64,000 nt of DNA from Candidatus Gordonibacter avicola (GTDB lineage Bacteria > Actinomycetota > Coriobacteriia > Coriobacteriales > Eggerthellaceae). Location of the stretch: the NCBI GenBank assembly GCA_019113915.1, contig DXGM01000012.1, positions 1-64,000 on the forward strand, read 5' to 3'. Under the pieces are notes generated by a model that worked only from the letters and a program-made list of their open reading frames with translations, made no database searches and was not told the origin of the DNA. Both the position numbers and the translations under genes were made by a program. Positions 15,547 to 25,081 of the stretch are shown in pieces. Each line of letters opens with the position of its first letter. The stretch's first letter is position 1.

Positions 15547-17121
15547 GGGGCGTGCGGCAGGATTCTTGGACTTACTCAGGCTACCAGCCCGAGTCTTCTA
15601 CGGCGGCCTGCGATGGTTTCGCAGGATATCTTCTTGCCGTTTCTTTTGAACGTCTTAAGACGATTTTGATTGTACCACGTCATATAGCGCTCAATAGCCT
15701 TGAGAAGCTCGGCAACAGTCGCGCCGGCACGAACCAGAGAGTGGAACAACTCGACCTTTGCTCTACCGAAGAAGCCCTCGCATGCTGCGTTGTCGGGGCT
15801 GTGCCCTTTGCGCGACATCGAGCGCACGAGTCCCGCTTCATTACATATACGTATCCACCCAGGCCAGCGGTAATGACCTCCTCGATCTGAGTGGATGATG
15901 GGATGCTGTCCAGGCTGTAGATGCGCTACTGCATCGAGCAGCGTTGAGTTAGCAAGTTCAGCATTCGGGCTGGTCGACACCTTCCACGCTGCTACTTTGC
16001 CGTCGAAGCAGTCGACGATGACAGACAGATAGATCTTGCCATCACGCCCCCTCATCTCGGTGATGTCAGTAAGCCACAGCGCATTGGGCACCTCAGTTAC
16101 AAAGCGGTGGCGCATGTGCTTGTCGAGCAACAGGTTGTTTGGCGCATCGGAAACCTCGCCTGCATATGAACTCCACTTCTTCTCTGCACGTGAGCAATGA
16201 GCGATGAGTCCTTGGCGAGCCATAGACACGCGCACCTTGCGCTCAGGTGCACGTATGCCCTTTGCGCTGAGGGCTGCTGCGATGCGACGATACCCGTAAG
16301 TGGCACCGCTTTCAATAAACACCGAGGCCACAGCCACATCGAGTTCGAAGGCATCTTTCTTTGCGTAGGCGTTGTTAAGATGAGCGCGGTGGTAGAGGTA
16401 GGTACTTTTCGAGATTCCCAAGAACGTCAAGATCTGGACCAGGGAGTACCCGTAGTCCCGCCTCAGCTTCTCTCCTAACCCGACGAGCTGCCTCTTCGAG
16501 AGACTCGCCGGGTTTGCGACTTTTGGGTCGCGCATCAACTCCTTGTAAGCTGCAACTTCAAGTAGCGCTTCATTAAGCTGTGCCTTGAGAGCCTCTGTTT
16601 CTTCGGAGGGTTTCTCTTCTGCACTTTTTCTCATGGCTTTGACCTTTGTACCGACCTTGTCAGTTTTAGTGGATGCGCTTTTGGTGTCCGTCTTAGACAT
16701 GGTAGCGTCTTTCAAGGCCTTGCGGCTCCACCCAGGAATAATGCTAGATTTAAGAATACCGAGTCGCCGTGCGATGTGAGCGGGTTTTTCACCCGCACGA
16801 TAAAGACGAACAGCCTCATCTTTTATCTTGTTGGGATAGCGAGTGTGCTTAGCATGCTTGATGGCAACATGGCTTTTCGGCATCTCGGCAGGCAGCTTTC
16901 CAGCTTCGGCGAGCTTTTCCCATTGCCTTAGGGTGGCTCGTGCCGGTAGACCCCATTTGCGTCCTGCAGCGCAGGGTGTGAGTCCTTCGGCCCACATCAT
17001 CTCGACGTATCTTACTTTCTCTCTTTCTGAGTACATACGGCGCCCTCCTCGCGGCCCCTACGGGGCCACTCGATCGGTCGTGGACCGCCTCAAGGCGGTC
17101 CAACTTTCTGCCGCACGCCCC
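15547..17121. mobile_element. IS3-family-like insertion sequence
   Basis: A single transposase gene is enclosed by inverted ends: GGGGCGTGCGGCAG (15547-15560) matches the reverse complement of CTGCCGCACGCCCC (17108-17121), and a few bases later TTGGAC is also shared. A second, outer pair, GGCACAAAATCGC (15530-15542) and GCGATTTGTGCC (17233-17244), could mark longer true ends with one base of slippage. No clear target duplication was found with either. Near the right end lie two hairpins, TGGACCGCC-TCAA-GGCGGTCCA (17081-17102) and GGCCCC-TAC-GGGGCC. Confidence 0.75.
15576..17036 (-). CDS. IS3-family transposase, OrfA and OrfB in one frame
   Basis: A 486-residue transposase. The first ~150 residues contain two helix-turn-helix-like DNA-binding segments (LTPCAAGRKWGLPARATLRQWEK and KPAHIARRLGILKSSIIPGWSRK) and a Lys/Ser-rich linker. 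A HTH_21-like region (YAKKDAFELDVAVASVFIESGATYGYRRI) is next, then the rve integrase core with acidic residues in WLTDITEM, IIHSDRGGHY and DNAACEGFFGRAKVE, i.e. a complete DDE triad. Classical IS3 elements need a -1 frameshift to fuse OrfA and OrfB; here the reading frame is continuous. The gene appears intact and may be active. Confidence 0.9.
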   Translation of the reverse strand: MYSEREKVRYVEMMWAEGLTPCAAGRKWGLPARATLRQWEKLAEAGKLPAEMPKSHVAIKHAKHTRYPNKIKDEAVRLYRAGEKPAHIARRLGILKSSIIPGWSRKALKDATMSKTDTKSASTKTDKVGTKVKAMRKSAEEKPSEETEALKAQLNEALLEVAAYKELMRDPKVANPASLSKRQLVGLGEKLRRDYGYSLVQILTFLGISKSTYLYHRAHLNNAYAKKDAFELDVAVASVFIESGATYGYRRIAAALSAKGIRAPERKVRVSMARQGLIAHCSRAEKKWSSYAGEVSDAPNNLLLDKHMRHRFVTEVPNALWLTDITEMRGRDGKIYLSVIVDCFDGKVAAWKVSTSPNAELANSTLLDAVAHLQPGQHPIIHSDRGGHYRWPGWIRICNEAGLVRSMSRKGHSPDNAACEGFFGRAKVELFHSLVRAGATVAELLKAIERYMTWYNQNRLKTFKRNGKKISCETIAGRRRRLGLVA

Positions 17122-17363
17122 TTATGTACGGATTGAGCGCTCCAAGGATTGTTTGGAAATATGCCGACCAGGGGTTTCTTCAAAGGAAGTGAACTTTCCA
17201 CCTATTTTGGAAGCGGAAATCCGTACCTAAAGGGCGATTTGTGCCAGCTAGGTCCACTATCTGTGTCGCAAGGGGTTGGTTCGCTTCGTTCCCACCATCC
17301 GCCCACGGGTGCGGTTGCTCTACCGGGTATAATGAAGGTGAGACCACCTGGGGAGGGGATCGT

Positions 17364-18341
17364 ATGGAAACTTCGGCTACTGTTACGCCTGTTGGCTTTC
17401 TTTCGCACGATGGCACGTCCACCATTAAGGGCCTCGTGTGGGCGCCCGCGTCCTCGCAGGGGCAGCGCGCCACGGCGCCACGGGGCGTCGTCCAGATTGT
17501 CCACGGCATGTCCGAGTACGTGGGCCGCTATGACGAATTCGCGCGCCACCTTGTTGACCAGGGCTTTGTCGTGTGCGCGACCGACCACATCGGCCACGGC
17601 AAAAGCGTGGCAAGCCCCGACAAACTGGGGTGCTTGCCCACTCATGGCAAAGAAATCCTCATCGAAGACGTGCACGAGCTGCGCAAAACCGTCACCTCAC
17701 GCTATTCGCGGCAGACGCCCTACGTGCTGTTCGGCCACTCCATGGGCAGCTTCATCGTGCGCGCCTACCTCGCGCGCCACGGCGAGGGCGTCACGGCGGC
17801 CATCATCTGCGGCACGGGCCAGCAGCCGCTTATGCTATCGCGCGCCGGCAACTTCCTCGCGCGCCGCCTCGCCGCGTCGAAGGGGGAGGACCACCGCAGC
17901 ACGCTGCTCGACGGCATGGGCGCGGGCGCGTTCGCGAAACAGATTCCCGACGCGCGCACGCCGTTCGACTGGATAGCCACCGACCCGGCGGTTGTTGACG
18001 CCTACATTGCCGACGAACTCTGCGGCGCGATGTTCTCCGTCGGCGGCTACGCCACACTCACCGACCTCACGGCCGAGGTGGTCACGCCCGCCTGTGCCGC
18101 GAAGGTGCCGAAAGAGCTGCCCGTGCTGTTCATCGCCGGTGCCGAGGACCCGGTGGGTGCGTGCGGCAAGGGTGTGCGCCAGGCGGCTGACCTCCTGCGC
18201 CGCGCCGGCGTGCGCGACGTGCAGATGAAGCTCTACGACGGCATGCGCCACGAAATCTTGAATGAGCCGGGCCGGACCCAGGTTTATACTGATGTCGTCA
18301 CTTGGATTGAGGAGCACGCATGCCATCAGCCTACGTCGTAG
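17364..18341 (+). CDS. Alpha/beta hydrolase, monoacylglycerol lipase/lysophospholipase type
   Basis: A 325-residue serine hydrolase of the Hydrolase_4 group. Oxyanion-side motif VVQIVHGMSEYVGRYDEFARHL, nucleophile elbow FGHSMGS, acid in IAGAEDPVG and His in GMRHEILNE form a full catalytic triad. No signal peptide is seen. The ATG at 17364 is preferred because GGGAGGGG lies upstream and family similarity starts there; the frame is open to 17241. The last 22 bases overlap the start of glpK, so the two are translationally coupled. This suggests the enzyme frees glycerol from monoacylglycerols or glycerophospholipids for phosphorylation. Confidence 0.88.
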   Translation: METSATVTPVGFLSHDGTSTIKGLVWAPASSQGQRATAPRGVVQIVHGMSEYVGRYDEFARHLVDQGFVVCATDHIGHGKSVASPDKLGCLPTHGKEILIEDVHELRKTVTSRYSRQTPYVLFGHSMGSFIVRAYLARHGEGVTAAIICGTGQQPLMLSRAGNFLARRLAASKGEDHRSTLLDGMGAGAFAKQIPDARTPFDWIATDPAVVDAYIADELCGAMFSVGGYATLTDLTAEVVTPACAAKVPKELPVLFIAGAEDPVGACGKGVRQAADLLRRAGVRDVQMKLYDGMRHEILNEPGRTQVYTDVVTWIEEHACHQPTS

Positions 18342-19813
18342 CGCTCGACCAGGGAACCACCTCGTCGCGCGCCATGCTCATCGACGCGCACGGCCGCGCC
18401 GTCGATGCCGTGCAAAACCCGTTCCCGCAAATTTACCCGCAGCCCGGTTGGGTGGAACACGACCCGCGCGACATTCTATCGTCCCAGATAGGAGCGCTCA
18501 CCGAGTTGCTCGTGTCGAACAATTTGGGCCCGGGCGACCTCAACAGCATTGGCATTACGAATCAGCGCGAAACCACCGTGGTGTGGAATCGCGAAACGGG
18601 TGAGCCGGTGGCGAACGCCATCGTGTGGCAGTGCCGCCGCACCGCGCAGCTGGTGGAAGACATCTGCGGCGACCCGGCCGTGGCTGAGCGCATCATGGTA
18701 ACGACGGGCCTCATCCCTGACGCTTATTTCTCCGCGAGCAAAATCAAGTGGATTCTCGATAACGTGGAAGGTGCCCGTGCCGACGCGGAGGCGGGCAAGC
18801 TGGCCTTCGGTACCGTGGACACGTGGCTCATCTGGGCGCTTACCCACGGGCAGGTGCACGCCACCGATGTGACGAACGCCAGCCGCACCATGCTGTACGA
18901 CATTCACGAAATGCGCTGGGACCCGTGGTTGCTCGGCCTGTTCGACATCCCCGCGTCAATGCTGCCCGAGGTGCGCCCCTCGTCGGGCGACTTCGGCTGT
19001 ACGGCCGCCGACGGCATCGTGCCCGGTGTGCCCATCCGCGGCGTGGCGGGCGACCAGCAAGCCGCCCTCTTCGGCCAGTGCTGCTTCGAGCCCGGTCAGG
19101 CGAAGAACACGTACGGCACCGGCTGCTTTCTGCTTATGCATACAGGTGGGGAGGCGTGCCGCTCCACGCATGGCCTGGTTACCACCGTGGCCGCGTCCGC
19201 GCCGGGGGCGACGGGCCCCGAATACGCGCTTGAGGGCAGCGTGTTTATGGCGGGCGCGCTCATGCAGTGGCTGCGCGATGACCTGGGCATTCTGAGTCAC
19301 GTGGCCGATTCGTCCGCACTGGCGCGCAGCGTGCCGGATACGGGCGGCGTCTACGTGGTGCCCGCGTTCACGGGCCTCGGCGCGCCGTACTGGGACGCGG
19401 AAGCGCGCGGTGCCATCTACGGCCTCACGCGCGGCACGCGCCGCGAACACATTGTGCGCGCGGCGCTGGAATCGCTTGCGTACCAGGTACGCGACCTGGC
19501 CGTGGCCATGGAGGCTGCCGCCGGCGTGCCGCTGAAGGTGCTCAACGTGGACGGCGGCGCCTCGGCGAACGACTTCCTCATGCAGTTCCAAAGCGACATC
19601 CTGCGTACGCCGCTGCGTCGCCCGCAAAACACCGAAACCACGGCACTCGGCGCGGCGTATCTGGCGGGTCTGGCCACCGGCTTTTGGGAAAATGTCGACA
19701 CGCTGTGCGCCCTTCGCGCCGACGATGATACCTATGAACCCGGCATGGAGGACGTTCGCCACGCCCGTTTGCTCGAAGGCTGGAAACGTGCCGTCGAACG
19801 CACCATGTCGTAG
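18320..19813 (+). CDS. glpK: Glycerol kinase
   Basis: A 497-residue FGGY-family kinase converting glycerol and ATP to sn-glycerol 3-phosphate. It begins YVVALDQGTTSSRAMLIDAHG (ATPase phosphate motif). It carries the substrate segment GITNQRETTVVWNRETGEPVANAIVWQCRRT, GTGCFLLMHTG, and the C-terminal FGGY signature region (LAYQVRDLAVAMEAAAGVPLKVLNVDGGASANDFLMQFQSDIL). Length matches the family. The upstream overlap with the lipase-like hydrolase and the aquaglyceroporin elsewhere in the window support a glycerol pathway. Confidence 0.97.
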   Translation: MPSAYVVALDQGTTSSRAMLIDAHGRAVDAVQNPFPQIYPQPGWVEHDPRDILSSQIGALTELLVSNNLGPGDLNSIGITNQRETTVVWNRETGEPVANAIVWQCRRTAQLVEDICGDPAVAERIMVTTGLIPDAYFSASKIKWILDNVEGARADAEAGKLAFGTVDTWLIWALTHGQVHATDVTNASRTMLYDIHEMRWDPWLLGLFDIPASMLPEVRPSSGDFGCTAADGIVPGVPIRGVAGDQQAALFGQCCFEPGQAKNTYGTGCFLLMHTGGEACRSTHGLVTTVAASAPGATGPEYALEGSVFMAGALMQWLRDDLGILSHVADSSALARSVPDTGGVYVVPAFTGLGAPYWDAEARGAIYGLTRGTRREHIVRAALESLAYQVRDLAVAMEAAAGVPLKVLNVDGGASANDFLMQFQSDILRTPLRRPQNTETTALGAAYLAGLATGFWENVDTLCALRADDDTYEPGMEDVRHARLLEGWKRAVERTMS

Positions 19814-19856
19814 TAGTATTTCTGTAACAAACGAAGGACGCAAGGAAAGGCATCCC

Positions 19857-20297
19857 ATGAAAATCAGCATCGCAAGCGACCACGCGGGGTTCGAGCAGAA
19901 GCAGATGCTCGTGGATTATCTGGCGAAACAGGGCCACGACGTGATCGACCGCGGCCCGGACACCGACGACCGCGTCGATTACCCCGACTACGCTGAACTG
20001 GTCGCGCGCGACGTGGCGGACGGGTCGGCCGAGCGCGGCGTGCTCGTGTGCGGCACGGGCATCGGCATGGCCGTGGCTGCCACCAAGATCAACGGCGTGC
20101 GCGCGGTCAACGTCATCACGCCCCAGTTCGCCGAACTGGCCCGCGAGCACAACGACGCAAACGTGGTCACCCTCTCCGGCCGCTTCGTCGACGAAGCCAC
20201 AAACCGCGCCATCCTGGATGCCTTCCTCACCACCGCATTCGGCGAAGGCCGCCACACCGCCCGCGTAGAGAAGATCATGGCCTTGGAGAACAAGTAG
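19857..20297 (+). CDS. rpiB: Ribose-5-phosphate isomerase B
   Basis: A 146-residue RpiB/LacAB-family isomerase interconverting ribose 5-phosphate and ribulose 5-phosphate. It has KISIASDHAGFEQKQMLVDYL at the N-terminus (Asp/His phosphate-binding region), DYPDYAELVARDVADG, and the catalytic-loop GVLVCGTGIGMAVAATKINGVRAV with the active-site Cys. Length is typical. It follows glpK by 43 bp and is closed by a strong terminator, so the hydrolase, glpK and rpiB probably form one transcript. Confidence 0.95.
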   Translation: MKISIASDHAGFEQKQMLVDYLAKQGHDVIDRGPDTDDRVDYPDYAELVARDVADGSAERGVLVCGTGIGMAVAATKINGVRAVNVITPQFAELAREHNDANVVTLSGRFVDEATNRAILDAFLTTAFGEGRHTARVEKIMALENK

Positions 20298-20320
20298 ATA
20301 GAGCGAGCCTTTTATCACAA

Positions 20321-20356
20321 ACGCCCACCCCCGCATGAAGCCGGGGTGGGCGTTTT
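20321..20356 (+). terminator. Rho-independent terminator after rpiB
   Basis: ACGCCCACCCC and GGGGTGGGCGT form a perfect 11-bp stem with a CGCATGAAGCC-type loop, followed by TTTTTC. On the minus strand it may also serve the convergent flavin reductase gene. Confidence 0.92.
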
Positions 20357-20403
20357 TCTCTCCACGCGAGCGGGGAGGGGAGGCTCGCGGGGTGAACAGC
20401 AAC

Positions 20404-22650
20404 CTACAGTTTGCGCGCCGCGAGGTTCGCCGACGCAATGGCCTCGGAAATGTTGTACGGGTCGGCGCAGTCGCCCACGGCTACCGTTTCAACACCCGAC
20501 AGCCCGTCAATCAGCGCCGTGTTGGGCATCATGTCGCGCATGTCAACCAGCGCATCGCATGCCACAGTCTCTTCCACGCCGGCTTCACTCGTGAACGTAA
20601 TCTCGCCATCGCCCACTGCAATCACCTTTGCGGACGGCCACACGCGCACGCCTTGCGCGGCAATGGCGCTCTCAATGAACCCGCGCACGTTCACGGAATG
20701 ACCCTTCTCGAACAGCTCCATCGGGTCGGGCGTCACAATGGTCACGTGCTTTCCCTGCGCCAGCAAGAACACGGCCACGTCCACCGACTGCGCGTTGCTG
20801 CCAAGTACCGTCACCTTGTCGCCCATCTCGGCGCCCACCACGTCGGCAAACGACAGCACGGCAGTGCCGCTCGTGGCGGAGAACTCGGCCTCGGGGCGCG
20901 TGCCGCCCACCGCCAGCACCACGGCATCGGGCTTCTCCTGCTTGATGAGCGCCGCATCCACTTCGGTGCTCAGCTTCACGTTCACGCCGGCAACTTCCTG
21001 CTGTTTAGCCAGGTAGGTGGACAGGCGCTCAAGGTTCTCATGCGGGCCCTTAATAGCAGCGGCCGAGGTCAGCAACCCACCCAGGCTCCCGCTCTTCTCG
21101 TACAGCGTCACCTCGTGGCCGCGCTCGGCCGCAACGCGCGCCGCCTCCATGCCGGCGGGGCCACCGCCAATAACCATGACCTTCTTCGGCGTTGCCGCCG
21201 GCGCGGGCGTCCAGCCCTCGGGCATGTCTTCGCCGAACGCGCGCCAGTTGGCGGCGTTCACACGGCAGTGCTCCATCAGTTTGCCGGACTTGTCCGGGTC
21301 GTAGAAGCAGTGCAGGCAGCGCGTGCACGGGGCAATCTCGTCGATGCGCCCTTCGCGCAGCTTGTTCACGTACTCCGGATCCACGCACAGCGGGCGGTTC
21401 ATCACCAGAAAGTCAAGCTTGCCCTCGGCCAGCGCTTCTTCGAAGTAATCGGGCGCCTGAGCAGGGTCCATGTAGGTGGCTGCGCCCACGGGAATGGATA
21501 CCGCGCTCTTGATTTCGGCCGCCACGTCAATCATCATGCCGCAGCCCGAGTGGTTCGCGCGCAGCTTGCCCTGGTAGTGGCGGCTGAAGTCGAACCGCGT
21601 GCCAAAGCCGCTCGCGCCTTCCAGCCCGTGCGCCGTGAAGTACAGGTCGTTTGCGAACTGGGCGATGTGCTGCCCGCAGGGCCCCAGACGCACGTGCAAG
21701 CTGTCCGCGCCGGCCTCTTCCAGAATCTTGGCGATAGCTTTCACTTCTTCAACCGAGTTGTAGGCGGCATCCTGGCCGAGCATCTTGTCGTTCGCTTCAA
21801 TGCCGTTGATGAGCACCTGCACCACGAAGTCCTTGCCGCAGGCCTCCTTCACGCCCTTGATTACCTCAACGGCAAACTTGGTGCGGCTCTCAAGGGTTTG
21901 CGGGCCGTATTCGTCGGTGCGGTTGTTGCGGGCGCGCGAAAGGAACGACTGGCCCACGTTGTTGGCCGCGAAGTTCAGTTCGTAGGCGTCGAAGCCGTCG
22001 TCGTGCAGCTTCTTGCCAATGCCGACGATGGTCTGTACCCAACTTTTCACCTCGTCAGTGGAGTAGTTCCCCAGGAAGTTCTCGGTGAAGTCCAGCGGCC
22101 CAATGGCCGAGCCCATGGTGTCGAACTGGTAGCCCACGTGCGCGCCAGCCGCGTGCAGGCGGTCGAGCAGCGCCTTCACGTCGTACACGCCGTAGTCCTG
22201 CTTGAGTGGGCTTGCGGTCATGTCCCAAATGTTGGCGAAGTCCTCAACCCAGATCATCTCCACGCCGCCCTTGGCCATGCGCTCGTAGTAACCGATGTAC
22301 TCGTCGGGGTTGTTCTTCATGAACGCCAGCTGGAACGCGGCCGATTTCACCATGCGGTTGTGGATGGTGAGGGGCCCCAGCTGCCAGTCGGAGAACAGTG
22401 TGCTCGACCCAAAGTCGGTGATGGAGTTGGTGGTGTAGTTGTAGTCCTGCGGGTTCAGCGTGCCTGTCGTGGACGTACCCGTGCCACTCGCCGGCGTGGA
22501 GCCCTGCGACTTTGAGGGCGCTTCTTCCTTGGCCTGCGGCGCGCAGCCTGCGAGGGCAAGCCCGCCTACGCCCAGCGTCGAGGCGCCCACGGTGCCAAGC
22601 GCCATGCCTTGCAGGAAGCTGCGGCGAGAGATGCCAGTGTGTTTCGTCAT
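20404..22650 (-). CDS. Tat-exported lipoprotein flavin reductase: Old Yellow Enzyme domain plus FeS and FAD/NAD domains
   Basis: A 748-residue flavoprotein. The N-terminus has a twin-arginine signal (ISRRSFLQG) that ends in a lipobox, LAGC with Cys36, then a Ser/Thr/Gly linker. Residues ~75-420 form a TIM-barrel NADH:flavin oxidoreductase domain, with DGFDAYELNFAANNVGQSFLSRARNNRTDEYG typical of the family. CTRCLHCFYDPDKSGKLMEHC supplies cysteines for a [4Fe-4S] cluster. The last third is a pyridine-nucleotide reductase domain (KKVMVIGGGPAGMEAARVAAERGHEVTLYEKSGSLGG). The layout matches 2,4-dienoyl-CoA reductase/BaiCD-type enzymes, but export is unusual for an NAD(P)H-dependent enzyme. The start at 22650 is supported by GGGAGGAAT. 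A divergent LysR gene probably controls it. Confidence 0.9.
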   Translation of the reverse strand: MTKHTGISRRSFLQGMALGTVGASTLGVGGLALAGCAPQAKEEAPSKSQGSTPASGTGTSTTGTLNPQDYNYTTNSITDFGSSTLFSDWQLGPLTIHNRMVKSAAFQLAFMKNNPDEYIGYYERMAKGGVEMIWVEDFANIWDMTASPLKQDYGVYDVKALLDRLHAAGAHVGYQFDTMGSAIGPLDFTENFLGNYSTDEVKSWVQTIVGIGKKLHDDGFDAYELNFAANNVGQSFLSRARNNRTDEYGPQTLESRTKFAVEVIKGVKEACGKDFVVQVLINGIEANDKMLGQDAAYNSVEEVKAIAKILEEAGADSLHVRLGPCGQHIAQFANDLYFTAHGLEGASGFGTRFDFSRHYQGKLRANHSGCGMMIDVAAEIKSAVSIPVGAATYMDPAQAPDYFEEALAEGKLDFLVMNRPLCVDPEYVNKLREGRIDEIAPCTRCLHCFYDPDKSGKLMEHCRVNAANWRAFGEDMPEGWTPAPAATPKKVMVIGGGPAGMEAARVAAERGHEVTLYEKSGSLGGLLTSAAAIKGPHENLERLSTYLAKQQEVAGVNVKLSTEVDAALIKQEKPDAVVLAVGGTRPEAEFSATSGTAVLSFADVVGAEMGDKVTVLGSNAQSVDVAVFLLAQGKHVTIVTPDPMELFEKGHSVNVRGFIESAIAAQGVRVWPSAKVIAVGDGEITFTSEAGVEETVACDALVDMRDMMPNTALIDGLSGVETVAVGDCADPYNISEAIASANLAARKL

Positions 22651-22816
22651 ATCATTCCTCCCTTGTTGTGGTTTTCCCCTGCGCACATCTAACTGCGATT
22701 TCGCGGGCTTGGGAAGCAACGGTCGGCTTCCTCCCCGCAAGGCTTTCTTGCGTCGTTGAAGCTGCGTACGCGCAGGTTGCGGGTTTGCTACAATGGCAAA
22801 AGGAGAGGGGAAGAGT

Positions 22817-23695
22817 ATGGATATTCGAAGTCTTACGTGCTTTCGTTTGGCGTACGAAAGTGGCTCTATTGGCAAGGCGGCCAAGCACGCGTTCCTCACG
22901 CGCCAGGGCCTGAGTGGCGTGCTGAAAGGGGTGGAAGCCGAGCTCGGTCAAACGCTGTTTGTGCGTGGCGCCCAGGGGCTGGAACCCACCGAGGCGGCAC
23001 GGCAAGTGTATCCGCTGGTAGTAGAGCTGCTTGACACCTATCGACGCATCACCGATATCTGTGGCAACGACGCCGCGGCGCGCGAAACCGTGGGGTTGGC
23101 CATTGCGTACGGCGCGCTGTTGTCGCTTCCCGTTGACGAGTTGGTGGGCGCGTTTGAGGCGGAGCATCCCACGATGGCGCTTGACGTGGACATCGTTGAG
23201 CCGGTGTTCGCCGCGCAGTGTGTGGCGGAAAAAGGCAAAGACTTTGCGCTGGTGGCAGGGCCGTTTGAGTCGCCCAATGTGAAGAGTGTGTCGCTTTGCC
23301 GGGTGGCACTCTGCGCCGCGGTGCGCGCCGACGTGCTGGGGGAGGGCGCCCCGCAAGCAATCGAAAGCCTGCGCGGCCTGCCCTGGCTGGGTCTCAATGA
23401 AACGTTCCCCCTCGACGCGGCGCTGGAGGCGTTCTCCCGCGAGCGCGACCTCAACCTGGATTTGGTGTACGAGTGGCACGACTATCACCTTATCCTTGAT
23501 CAGATGCGTCAGGGGCGCGGGGCGTGCATTGTGCCCGCAAGTTGCGCCGAGCGGTTTCGTGCGGAAGGCATCGCTGTTATTCCTCTTGATGACCCACGTC
23601 TGACCTGGGATATATGCGCGCTCTTGCCGCGTTCGCGCACGCTTTCGCATGCGGCACAAATCGCGTTCGGGTGGTTTTCCGATCATATTTCGTGA
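22817..23695 (+). CDS. LysR-family regulator divergent from the flavin reductase
   Basis: A 292-residue regulator with an N-terminal winged HTH (MDIRSLTCFRLAYESGSIGKAAKHAFLTRQGLSGVLKGVEAELGQTLFVRGAQGLEPTEAA) and a LysR effector domain. The ATG at 22817 follows AGGAGAGGGG at 22801-22810. Transcribed away from the Tat flavoprotein gene across a 166-bp gap, the classic arrangement for LysR control of a divergent target. The inducer may be the flavoprotein's substrate. Confidence 0.92.
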   Translation: MDIRSLTCFRLAYESGSIGKAAKHAFLTRQGLSGVLKGVEAELGQTLFVRGAQGLEPTEAARQVYPLVVELLDTYRRITDICGNDAAARETVGLAIAYGALLSLPVDELVGAFEAEHPTMALDVDIVEPVFAAQCVAEKGKDFALVAGPFESPNVKSVSLCRVALCAAVRADVLGEGAPQAIESLRGLPWLGLNETFPLDAALEAFSRERDLNLDLVYEWHDYHLILDQMRQGRGACIVPASCAERFRAEGIAVIPLDDPRLTWDICALLPRSRTLSHAAQIAFGWFSDHIS

Positions 23696-23803
23696 AGCAC
23701 GCGGCCACTCTCCTGTCGATTCGTTGCGTGGGGCCATCGGCGGAGGGTCTTTGTGCTAGCATAAGCCGCATCTCAAAACAAACCCGGTCGAAAGGGGCAT
23801 TGC

Positions 23804-25060
23804 ATGCCGCTCACTTATCTGCCCGAGGCCGATCCGGCCGTCGCCGACGCACTGCGCCAGGAACTCGCCCGCGAGCGCGGCTCCGTGGAACTCATCGCTT
23901 CGGAAAACTTCACGTCGCCCGCCGTGCTGGAAGCCGTCGGCAGCGTGCTTACTAATAAGTATGCTGAAGGCTACCCACGCAAGCGCTACTACGGCGGCTG
24001 CGAAAAGGTCGACATTGTGGAAGACCTCGCGCGCGACCGCGCCTGCGCGCTCTTCGGCGCCGGCTTCGCCAACGTGCAGCCCCACTGCGGCGCGAACGCC
24101 AACTTCGGCGCGTACACGGCGCTGTTGGAGTTGGGCGACACTGTGCTTGGCATGAGCCTTGATCAGGGTGGACACCTCACGCACGGCTCGCCGGTGAACT
24201 TCTCGGGCCGCTACTACAACTTCGCCAGCTACGGTGTGGATCCCGAGACCGAAACCATCAACTACGACGAGGTGGAGCGCATTGCCAAGGAAGTGCGCCC
24301 GAAACTCATCGTGGGCGGCGCGAGCGCCTACCCGCGCATCATCGACTTTGAGCGCATGGCTGCCATCGCGAAGGAAGTTGACGCATACTTCATGGTTGAC
24401 ATGGCGCACATCGCCGGCCTCGTGGCGACGGGCGCGCACCCCAGCCCCGTGCCGCATGCGGATGTCACCACGTCCACCAGCCACAAAACCCTGCGCGGCC
24501 CGCGCGGCGGCTTCATCCTCTCCAACGACGAGGACATCGCGAAGAAAATCGACAAGGCTGTGTTCCCGGGCGCCCAGGGCGGCCCGCTCATGCACGTCAT
24601 CGCCGGCAAGGCCGTCGCGTTCGGCGAAGCCGCGCAGCCTGCGTACAAAGAGTACATCGACCACGTGGTGGAGAACGCCCGCACGCTGGGGGCTGGCATG
24701 ATGGACGGCGGCCTGCGCCTCGTCTCCGGCGGCACCGACAACCACCTGTGCCTGGTCGACCTCACCGCCGCCGACGTCACCGGCAAGGATGCCGAGAAGC
24801 TGCTTGAGAGCGTGGGCCTTACGGTGAACAAGAACTCCATCCCCAACGAAACCCGCAGCCCGTTTGTCACCAGCGGCATCCGCGTGGGCAGCGCCGCAGC
24901 CACCACCCGTGGCTTCACGGCCGATGACTTCTACGAGGTAGGCCAACTCATCGCCCGCACCGTCTTCAACGCAAACGACGAGTCCACCCTCGCCGACGTC
25001 CGCAAGCAGGTAGAAACCCTCCTCGCCGCCCACCCCCTCTACCCGGAACTGAACTACTAA
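23804..25060 (+). CDS. glyA: Serine hydroxymethyltransferase
   Basis: A 418-residue PLP enzyme converting serine and tetrahydrofolate to glycine and 5,10-methylenetetrahydrofolate. It has the N-terminal [23 protein letters not shown], the substrate-binding [16 protein letters not shown], and the PLP-lysine segment [16 protein letters not shown]. The full family length is present. upp follows 21 bp downstream, so they are likely co-transcribed. This couples one-carbon and nucleotide salvage functions. Confidence 0.97.
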   Translation: MPLTYLPEADPAVADALRQELARERGSVELIASENFTSPAVLEAVGSVLTNKYAEGYPRKRYYGGCEKVDIVEDLARDRACALFGAGFANVQPHCGANANFGAYTALLELGDTVLGMSLDQGGHLTHGSPVNFSGRYYNFASYGVDPETETINYDEVERIAKEVRPKLIVGGASAYPRIIDFERMAAIAKEVDAYFMVDMAHIAGLVATGAHPSPVPHADVTTSTSHKTLRGPRGGFILSNDEDIAKKIDKAVFPGAQGGPLMHVIAGKAVAFGEAAQPAYKEYIDHVVENARTLGAGMMDGGLRLVSGGTDNHLCLVDLTAADVTGKDAEKLLESVGLTVNKNSIPNETRSPFVTSGIRVGSAAATTRGFTADDFYEVGQLIARTVFNANDESTLADVRKQVETLLAAHPLYPELNY

Positions 25061-25081
25061 TATAGTAAGGAAAGGCAAACC

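Noticed and set aside
15432-15890. 152-residue plus-strand frame at the IS left end
   Set aside because: Overlaps the transposase on the other strand and a repeat; no motif.
20335-22515. 726-residue plus-strand open frame opposite the flavin reductase
   Set aside because: His/Arg/Val-rich composition typical of a frame antisense to a GC-rich gene; no motif; the minus-strand gene is well supported.
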